DNA of 64,000 nt from Symbiodinium natans (lineage: Eukaryota > Sar > Dinophyceae > Suessiales > Symbiodiniaceae): positions 371,587 through 435,586 of the forward strand of contig CAJNDS010002420.1 in assembly GCA_905221605.1 (NCBI GenBank), in the 5' to 3' direction. Position numbers and translations under genes: made by a program. Below the pieces are notes generated by a model, which was not told the origin of the DNA, made no database searches, and worked only from the letters and a program-made list of their open reading frames with translations. This document shows positions 30,246-39,900 of this stretch, piece by piece. The stretch's first letter is position 1. Every line of letters begins with the position of its first letter.

Positions 30246-30736
30246 CATATATGTATATATATATACACACTCATGTATACCTGTCGAAATGTCTAACCAT
30301 GTTTTCTATGATTTGCAAAAACAGGTAAACACGTTTCATTCATGGTCGGTGCTTGCAAGCGTGATAGATAGGACGAGCAGGGAACCGAAATTAGATGCCG
30401 GATGGGACGTCTAACAGGGCTGGGAGAAGTAGTTGCCCCTTCAGCAGATTGGGGGAGGATTGATGTTGTTTTGCAGCCAAGCTCCAGAAACAAATCTCTT
30501 CAGCTGTGGCTGCGTAGAATGTACAAAGTAAGCACTGCATGTGTGGATTAACAATCGGGAAGAAGCCTCTGTCTCTGAAACCCACAGCCCAAAGCCAAAC
30601 CTTCCAGCCGAAGAACCCTGAACAAACCTAAGCCCATCAACACCAACACCCAACAATCCATCACCTAACAGTCCATGTGGCCCCTGCCCCCTCCCCCCAC
30701 CCAACAAATCCAAGTCTCCTATCAAAATACAACTAC

Positions 30737-30859
30737 CTTGGTGCGCGGCTGGTCTCTCAACTCCGAAAAGTCCATGGTCTGAGCAAGCCTTTCGATCATG
30801 TGCTCGACCTGCCGGTCTGTTGGGAAGCCTTTCGAGTCCAACCCAGAAGGCCCCAACTT
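30737..30859 (-). CDS. putative internal exon (41 codons)
   Basis: CCTTGTTTAG| then exactly 123 bp open in phase 0 (contains SKGFPTDRQVEHMIERLAQT and DFSELRDQPRTK) then |GTAGTTG. Strong exon with charged helical content. Likely same transcript direction as 29794-30245. Family unknown. Confidence 0.55.
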
Positions 30860-30976
30860 CTAAACAAGGGGAACATGTTTTCTGCATAGTTAGTAGGACA
30901 AGACTCAAGACTTTCCCAATGTAATATAAACGCTCGGAGTGACCCTTCAGGCCGCCCCTTATGTAGTTATCCTTTA

Positions 30977-31195
30977 ATGGCCCCCAAAGCCCCTAGAGTT
31001 TATCCCGACAGAAAGCTGCAGAGAAGGATATTATGGGACATATCCAACATGAGCCATGAGTATGCTCTGCTGTGCTTTCGGGAAGCTTACAAGCTGAAGG
31101 CCCCAGTTGAGAGTTTGGGGGGGGTTGCTAGTGAAGAGAAGGGCAAACACCCCATGGACAGCCTGGGATATACAGAAACTGGCAAGAGTCTAGGG
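30977..31195 (+). CDS. possible exon or small ORF
   Basis: A 76-codon plus ORF, protein-like in its first two thirds (LQRRILWDISNMSHEYALLC), running into a TTTAGGG tract. No domain recognised. Confidence 0.35.
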
Positions 31196-32356
31196 TTTAG
31201 GGTTTAGGCTTAGCCGCACTCAGGCCTAGACTCATGCACGTTTCCATGCACGCACATGTGTATACGTGTCGAACAACAGCCCTCAACGACGGTTTGCGGA
31301 CCAAAGCTTAGGTCAGAGTGCGATGCATGATGACATGGGAATAATCTCTCAAAATGATCGCGGGAGCCGGTTTACCTGCTGAGTCTGCTGATGCATACAA
31401 GAATACATATATATATATACATACATATACATGTGACATGACATCTACAGTACGCGCTCTGCCAAACCCCTTTAACCTAAACAATCCTAAAACCCTGAAC
31501 CCAACCCTCCTTCTACCATGCATACACGGGTCCCTGGCAGCACCTGTTGGCTTCCAAGAATTTCTGATGTAAGACTTCGATTTAGGGGTCTTAGATGGTT
31601 AAGTATCCTTTTCCCACAAAGTAGGTTGATTTTGCGGCGGACTCTCGAAACCACGATGCTTGACGACACGCCCCCCGCCCCCCCCACCGCCACCCTCAAA
31701 GAGAACCAAGTGCGAGGCCTAAACCCTAAACCCTGAACCCTGAACCCCAGCCCCTCTCTCCCGAGAAAGGAAGCCAAGTGCGAGGCCAGTTCCGGGATCA
31801 TGGCGTGTGTTGCCTGGGATCAGCTTGACAAACTGCGAAGCTCGCCGAGTCTCCAGGATGGACTCACGCGATGGTTTTGGAGAACACCCTGAACACCCCG
31901 AACACCCCGTTGCTTCTCACTTACCGCCTGACACTGTTCTCCAGGGGAATTTAAAAATTGTCCTATAGACCCTAAACTCTAAACCCTAAGAAGCAACTGT
32001 ACACCCTAAACTCCAGGCCCAACAAAAGTGATGCGGATACCACTGGATGAGGCCGGCAACCCCCCAGGCCCAAAAACCCTAAGCCATAACCCCCGTATCT
32101 TGGGTTTAGGGTTTAGGGTTTAGGGTTTAGGGTTTAGGGTTTAGGGTTTAGGGTTTAGGGTTCCGCCTTGTACTAACAGCCCTTGAGAATATCGTACCCC
32201 TCTAGTATAATCCCAACCCGTACCCGAACTTCTTTGAAGCCCCAAGGACTCCTACTTTAGGACTTTTGCCCCTAACCCCCTAAGGCCCCGAGGTCTCTTG
32301 TTTTAGGATTTTCGTTGGCCTCTACATGGGTACCCTAAACACTAAACCCTGAACCC
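31196..32356. other. mostly unique, TTTAGGG array, no firm gene
   Basis: A TA microsatellite near 31405-31430. ORFs on both strands (31487-31801 minus, 31518-31736 plus) without motifs. A clean TTTAGGG array at 32104-32161. Confidence 0.5.
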
Positions 32357-32459
32357 CTTAGTTGTCCAGTACCTAGGGGTTTTAAAGGTTAACCTTTGGG
32401 CTTTTAAGGGGAATTATATTAACCCAAAAAGGTTAAAGGTTACCCACTCTACTACTAAG
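32357..32459. mobile_element. MITE family B, copy 2
   Basis: A 103-bp copy of the 14645 element (CTTAGTTGTCCAGTACC ... CTCTACTACTAAG) with duplication ACCC (32353-32356, 32460-32463). It is inserted within CCCTAAA-type sequence. Confidence 0.85.
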
Positions 32460-33099
32460 ACCCTAAACCCTAAGATTCGGCGTACCTCTTGGAACATCCG
32501 CCCGAGACCAGCCTCGCGAGTGGCTGGGTGAAGAAGCAGAGCGGCTGCGGGTTCTAGGGCTTCAGTAAGGGTTTAGGGTTTAGGGTTTTTTGTTTAGGGT
32601 TTAGGGTTTCGGTTTATTGGGCTTAGGGTTTCGAGTTTAGGGTTTCGGGTATATAGGGCTTAGGGCTTAGGGCCTTTGGGTTTTGGGACCTTGTTAGAAA
32701 ACAAATAAGTGCCATATTCGGAGTATATTAAGGGAAACCTTCAGGGGGTACAAACTTAGGGGTACGAGTCTCAATCCCTCGATCTAAGCTTCTAGAAATT
32801 AGGGTTTTCCGAAGGGTCCAGGGTTGCGCGAGTTAGAGTTGAACCATGGAGGCTGCAAGCTGCTTTCTTTGAAGGTTGGGGTTGCCCTAAACCCTAAACC
32901 CTACACCCTAAACCCTAAACCCTATGCCCTGAACCCTCAACCCTAAACCCTTGGGGTTTAGGGCTTAGGATTTCAGGCGGGCTGGGGGCTCATTGAGGTT
33001 TTCTCGCTCGGATGCGGGGTTCAAGGGAATGCTGCAAATCTTCGGGCCTCTGGCCTTCGGAAGCCCTAAACCCTAAGCCATACGTAAGTAAACCCTAAA
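32460..33099. repeat. degenerate telomere-type tracts
   Basis: TTTAGGG-like (32570-32660) and CCCTAAA (32885-32950, 33063-33104). No gene. Confidence 0.7.
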
Positions 33100-33104
33100 C
33101 CCTA

Positions 33105-33326
33105 TACGGGGGGAACCGAAGGGGGACGAGAAACCGAACAGTCAACCCCAACAGAAACCCTTGATTTCCCTGGATCAACCACACAACAAACCCAAACCAC
33201 AGGGCACTCACCTTTTACTACCAGGCACATGGCCCAGTCTTGAGCCATAAATGTTTTTTCCGGGTTTGTTAACCCTTTCAACTCCCAACACTAACTCTTT
33301 TCTACAATACCAGCAGCAGCTCCGCA
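33105..33326 (-). repeat. 3' LTR
   Basis: 222 bp, the same as 42796-43017 by inspection. It contains a spliced-leader-like segment at 33239-33263 (minus: CATTTATGGCTCAAG). Confidence 0.95.
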
Positions 33327-33338
33327 CTCCCCCTGTCC
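33327..33338 (-). other. polypurine tract
   Basis: Minus-strand GGACAGGGGGAG lies immediately before the 3' LTR's TG. This is the position and composition expected for the plus-strand DNA primer. Confidence 0.8.
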
Positions 33339-33512
33339 TAGGATTTCCTAGGACACGTTGGAGGTGCAGATCCTGGGCCAAAAACCACCGTTTAGGCAGC
33401 AGCCAGCTGCTTGAAATGCACATTATGGTTTTACGTCTTCCAGGACGCCCCTTCAGCTCATTGGCCGAATCCCTTACCACTGAGGATTTCTTCACCTCGA
33501 ACTTGAAAAAGT

Positions 33513-33989
33513 TTACGTTCCAGCGGCCCGTTCCTCACCAAGGAACTCAGCATTCACCACCCAACCACCCTTGAGGCAATGCTTGCAAAGCGTCTTAGCC
33601 CTGGGCTGTGAATATCGCAGAACATCACAATCACTGCTCGCGTGCATACAGTTCCCACCCACTGTTGTATACAGAGTGGCACTCGCAGGAATAACCACCA
33701 CTTTCTTGATCCACAGCCATTTGTACAGCCGCCGAAAGAGGCACCATGTCAATTCCCAGATTATGATTGCTGCCACCAAATACGCAACAAGGTCTGAATT
33801 GTTGATAACCATTTCAATACCTTGAGCCAGAACCATAACCGTAGATGTATTGGCGACCTGGCACACCCCTTCTTCTGAGCAAAAGAAACCAGCAGCTGAC
33901 ACTTCTTCTCCACCTGTTGCCATCCCTTGCAGGGATGCAGCCACCATCATGACCGCCATTGCAAGAGAGGCCCTTTTCAAGTCAGTTCC
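33513..33989 (-). other. C-terminal membrane and Cys/His module
   Basis: About 155 residues after RNase H. A hydrophobic run (SLAMAVMMVAASLQGM, about 2924-2940) and a stronger one (DLVAYLVAAIIIWELTW, about 2985-3001) are followed by a basic/aromatic stretch. Then CMHASSDC...CKHC, a likely zinc site. Extra for copia; function unknown. Confidence 0.6.
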
Positions 33990-36900
33990 TTGCACTAACA
34001 GTTGGAGACCCCAAAGTGCCTTTTGCTTTGCATAAACCTGTCCACTCATCAATTTTGTCAACAGATCAGCAATCATATACTCACCACGAAGATGCGCTAT
34101 CACCATGTAACCACGGTCCACCAGAGACCTGACACCAGCTGCTCGAATTCTCAGGTGTCTTGTTCTCCAGCTACCAGCAGGATATTGAATGATTGAACAC
34201 GTCGAAACCGAATCTGTATACAGCACCTTTTGCAGCGATTCTTCACCTGTTCCAACCAAAGCGGCAATTATAGGGGTACACGACTGAATCATCGTTGCTC
34301 CCTCTATAGACGCATGCAATTCAGCTTCAGCAGTGCTCAAAGCCACCGTTGATTGTCTCTGCGTTGCCCACATCACTGGACAATCACCCCAAACCACCAC
34401 CGCTCCTGAGTGGCTCTTTTCGTTTTCACCTGCTGCAAAGCTAGCATCCGCGTAAGACTCCACCACCTTGACGCCTCGCCCATAACGCAACACCTCATTC
34501 CTTTCTTTTTCGCATGTTGCGATTGCACCAAACGTCAGGCCTAACGTTGGAGTTGCAGCAAGGTATCGAAATACCTCCTCAGCCTTTTTAACCACAAATC
34601 GCGGCCTTCGGGATGTCCACAAAGACAACTGGCTTGTGCAGAAAGCCAAATCAGGTCGAGTTTTGATTGCCACCCAGAGGAACTCCCCTACGGCACCTTG
34701 AGCCGCTCGCAAGGAGGGAATATCCACCTCCTCTTCTTCACCTGGAGTTTCTTTCACCATTGGCAGGTTACTACCTTTTCCAGTTTCATCAATCTGATAC
34801 CCTCTTCGGTTCAGCAAATCTCTCACGAAGTCCTCCTGGTTGAGAAAGAAGCTGCCACTTCGGTACCAGATTTGGACACCCAAAAACTTCAGGAATCCAT
34901 CACCACAGCCTGGACCACAGAACTCGGGTTCAGAAGTTTTCCACTCCTTCCTGATCTGTTCCAAGGCTTCCCGGAGCACTGTCATAGTCCCAGCCATCAA
35001 AAAATCATCCACGTAAAGACCCATTGTCCCCACCAACTTGCTTACACCTTCCGGCTTCTCTTGCGCCATAATAAGGAACAGACTTGGGTCTGCGTTGGAC
35101 CTCTGAAAGCTCATTGCTTGTCCATCTTTTGACACCCAAGACATGCCTTGAAGACGTTGGTCTCGCCACTCCACCCATGCTGCAGGACTTTCGGCCAAAC
35201 CATACAAGGCCTTCCTCACAATCCACCGCTCCTCTTTTGTGCAAAGACCCAATTTCACCGCCGCCCTTGGGGGCTGCACCACCACCAAACGCCCTTCTCT
35301 TTGCGCCCTATTCATCGGCGCCGTCAGAAAAGCTTTGGAGATGTCTAAGCCAGCGATGATCCACACCATATGTGCTGCGTGCCTCACTTGGCACCTAAAT
35401 GTAGTTGAATCTAAACCTGGAGCGTACAGCGAGTGACGACTGAGGGACCTTGGCCCTTCGTATTCTGTAGCTGCCGTTGACGAAATAAAGTTCCCACACG
35501 CACAGATACGGGCACGCCTCCTCCCTGTCCCTTGCTTTCGGGTAAACACCACCAGACTGGGAACGTACTCAATCACCGGTGCATTAGGCTCTTCCGCCAA
35601 TTTGTCCAGCTTTTCTTGAGTTGTTGGTTCCACCACCTCCAACTCTTTAACCAAAGACTTCACCTCGTCCGACAATGAATCCCTCCACTTTTCCAGCTCT
35701 TGCATGGCTTCTTGTGTAGGGATTGTTTTTGTTTGCAGGAACTCGACCTCCTCCGCTGCCTCCAGCGCAGTATTCTCTTGTACCACTTGCTGAACTTGAG
35801 CTGCTTTGACCAAAAACTTCGAGAGCTGTTCCTCAGCCCTTTTTGCTTTAACCAGCCATTCTCTGGTCTCCAATCCTTTTTCATCATTCGACTCATTGGC
35901 CGATCCATGGAACTCGTCCAAAATGCAACATTCCTGTTCAGCAATTAGGCGTCGAATACTCAAATGCTCCTCTAGAGCCCATTGATGCGCTTCAAACACA
36001 GCGTAGTCGACTTCCTCTGCAAGGTCGTCCAGCGAGGTTTCTCTCAGCGTCATTTTTAACCATTTCCTTTTTTCACCTTCTTCAGCTTGTGGTTCCGGAA
36101 GAGGAAACTTGCATTGGAGTAGATAGCACCTATCCTTGTAGCTCAATCGCTCCATAAAAACAGGTGTGTACCCTGTCAAGGATACTCTGTTCCCTTTCCA
36201 AGGCATAGGACCATGCAGTTTTCTCGGAAAGAACGACATGAAGTTCCAGTGGATATCCACCAATTTTCCAGGTAAGACTTTCTTCCCATAGGATTGCTCC
36301 ACCACTTCAGCTCCTTCCTCCAAAACCTTTTCATCCTCAACCCACAGCTGACCCTCTTTATAGTCACCAAAGCCACACACATAATTGCAGCAATGCTTTT
36401 CATTGTGACTATCCCTATGCAATGATACCGGAGCATTGCACGAGATCTGAAGAGCAGAAAATTTGGCTTCAGGATTGTGGTGCTTCACAAATGATGTCAA
36501 ATAACGACATAGCCATGGCCTTCGATGGGTCTCCTTTGTAATACCACACACTCCGCCATGAGTATAGTGGCCCAACACCAGAGCTCGCGTACTTGTGCAC
36601 CAATTGTTGATACCACCTCTCCGATTCACCCTCTTTGGGTATACAATCCCTTCCAAAAGCTCCTCACAGTCCACGTAATCATACACAGACCTCTCATACA
36701 TTGACTTGGCTTTTTGTTCTTCTTTTTCCAACTGTGTTCCATCCTCGGCAGTCTCACTTTTGCAGACCAAATAAGCATCTTCATGAGGAGAACAGCATGT
36801 CGGCCAATACTCATCACCAGGAACATTGTCCTCAACATCTGCATTTTCTTCCAGCTCCCCCAAACCCTGCATGTCATCCTCGAAAATTTCTAAGGGCGGA

Positions 36901-39900
36901 CTCTCCCCCCGCTTGCGAAGCAAGCGCAAAGAGCCCACATGACCACGCAGTGAAGAGGCCGGGCTTTTTTCTTTTAACCGACGGTGAGCCGGAGGATCGC
37001 GAGGTGGAGGTAAAGGAGGACCTTCCTCATCAGCGAACCGAAGCGCTGGTTTTTTCCCCTTGAGACGATGCTCCGGAGGAGAAGGCTCCTGTTCTTCTAC
37101 CACCCCTTCCAGCTCCAATGCAGGTGGTTCCTTTATATTGGAAAAAATCGTAGTGCAGGGAAATAACACCAGTTCATCCGGATCTTTGGCAGTCCCTTGA
37201 GCTTCCACCCAATAACCACCAGGTAGGTCATCGCATGGACCCAAAAGAAGCGCGGGCTGCGTACGATCGACCCATTGCCGACCTTTCTTTGTTCCATCCG
37301 GACCCAGCAACTCCCACGGACGACGTTTGACTTGAATCTGAGCACCAAAGGGAAGCAATGCTTTCGGTTTCAAACCCAACTCCCTTTCAGCTTTCTGCCA
37401 CCGTAACATTGACCAATGGCGAGCAGCCAGTGCCCAGTACGCCGGCCCGAGTCGCGCCTCCTTCAAGAGCGACCTCACACCACGTTTGAATAAACCCACA
37501 CATGCTTCAGCGCGCCCATTTGTTTGCGGGACTCCAGGATCACCAGTGGTCCTATATATCAGACGAGTTTCACAAAAGGACCGGAAGCGTGCATTGACAA
37601 ACTCCCCCGCTCGATCTGAGTGGATTCTCAACACCGGATACCCATGTCTCTGCAAGCGCACCATCATTCTTTGAACCGCCGACAAAACAGTTGTTTGCTG
37701 TTTATCCACAATCGGCTCCACCATAACGAAGTTGATCATACGGACAGGTTGGGTCAAATGGTCCCTCAGTTCCTTCCAGGATTTTTCAGAAGCTTGGATT
37801 TTCAACACCTCTGCCTCCAGAACTGGTGCAGGTTCCACCGGTGCAGAGTCTTCCTCCTCGAAGTTCGCGACGGCATCGCCTAACCATTCTCCAACACCAG
37901 CACCTTCATCTACCACCTGATCTTCCACCTCATCCGCATCTTCCTCCTTTTCAAGAGGGCGACCCACATTGGGATCCAACATTGGAAATTGATACACACC
38001 AATAACAGCGTGTCGTGGTTTCTGCTGGTGAGCATCCTTTGAACACTTGTATGGACCTGCTAAGTCCAGTGATAAAGTGTAAGCATCCCCATGTTTCCGC
38101 CTCAAATGGCGACGCTCTTTTCCAGCGGCAGACACACAAATTTGACAATCACGTCTGAAAGGAATATGCCCCCTTAGGCAATGGTCACGGAAAGCTCGCT
38201 CCTCCGTTGTCAGCCTCCGTAACGTCCCTTCTCGTTCTTCCTTTTTTAACACCATAGCTTCCCGTTCAGCATCGCTCTCATGCAACCATTGTGCCAACCT
38301 GTGACGTATTCTTTTAACCAATCCAAACGCCCATCGCGCCCATATGGAGGACTGTCCAATACGTTCTTCCAGGGTAGAAGCGAATGTTGCCGACCACGGA
38401 ACAACCACGCGAACCTGTTCCAACGATTCCCACAGTTCCATATCAGACACCAGGAAAGTCGTAGGTTTCACCAGAGCATGTCCCAATGCTCCCTGATCAA
38501 AATGTGCAGCGTACATTCCATAACGCTCACAAAAGCTTTTCACCTCTGGCCAACTCCAGAAGGTAGGACTTGAGAGCCCTTCCTGAGAACCATCCACCAG
38601 ATCCTCAGCACTCAAGACCGTTTTGCCGTTCTGAGAGAAATCCTTCCCTATGAGTTCAGGGTCCCCAGGGCTTTCCATACCAAAGAAGACAGAACTCCCA
38701 TTGATGACTTCAGCAGTTCCACACCTTGAATGCACCGCCACGTCATATAGGAAAAGCATCTTCAGAAGTAAAACACCATCCTTTTGAGCTAATTCTTGAT
38801 GTGGCCAAGGAAGACTCTTTAATCCCAACCGTTCAGGCCCACAGCGTCGGCGTAATACAGGTGGACCACCGTCTTCACCTCTCAACCTTGACACTGTCCT
38901 GCATGGAGGTCCTCCAACCACAGCAACCACCTTTCCTTCAGCCGCCAGATGCAGAAGATACTTCCAGACGCTCGAATTATGTAGGTCACCGCCTTTCTTC
39001 AAATCCAGCTCCAGTACCTCCACATCCCGACTGGGAAAATGCCATTTTTGTTTTCCCGAAAATAGGTGTACCACCACCCTTTTTGCTCGTGCCAGCCGTC
39101 TCCTTTTATGACGGTTGAAAGGCAACGCCGCAATATCTCCACGTGGCAACAGCTCCATCAGCATATTTTCTGGTATATCCCCATAATACCACCGAAGAAA
39201 CCGCCAGCATGCCTGGACGAACTCCTCCTCATTCGCTGACGCTGTCCGCGCTGCGCTTTGCAACGACGCTTTTACAGCCACCTCGTTGTCCGTGTTCGGA
39301 CACCCTTGAACCATACGTGCCACCTTCAATGCTTGCTTTGGTGAACACCAATCCATTTCATCAATGATCTGAAGCGCCACCTCCTTTTCCAAACAAGGGC
39401 ACCCATTCAGATCACGAACGCGAAGTTCTCCCAGAACAGGATGTGAGGCTGTGCACTTGCCACCACGCCACTGAACTCTGAGACCAACCAAGGCGCTCGC
39501 TTTGCCAATTGGCACTAGTGGATCTACCATTTCAGGAGTTACCAGGGTCCCACCTGGGGTAATACACATCTCCCGAGATCCAACAGCTAAAGACACCAAC
39601 ACCTTTTGCTGCGGAAGCTGTTCACCAGGACGAAGTGATCTGAGAGGATGTGATGCTCCCGAGTCCAACATGCCCATTCCCGAACACTCATTGGTGTCAG
39701 AAACCCTGGCCACATGTAGAACGCATACTCCTCGGCCTTCTCCCTGCTTCGGCAACAACGTGGCATCAGACGAACCGACTCCACAGTCCGCCCTTCCATT
39801 CCTCCATTGAGAATGGGACAACGACGCACGCTGCCTTTCAGCATGCAAAACCATTTTCTCAGCTGTTTTGTAATCCATAACCAAACAGCCATGTTCAAAC

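Noticed and set aside
33513-33989. Calling the C-terminal module an envelope protein
   Set aside because: It has hydrophobic segments but no signal for a separate ORF, fusion peptide or furin-like site. Left as an unknown module.
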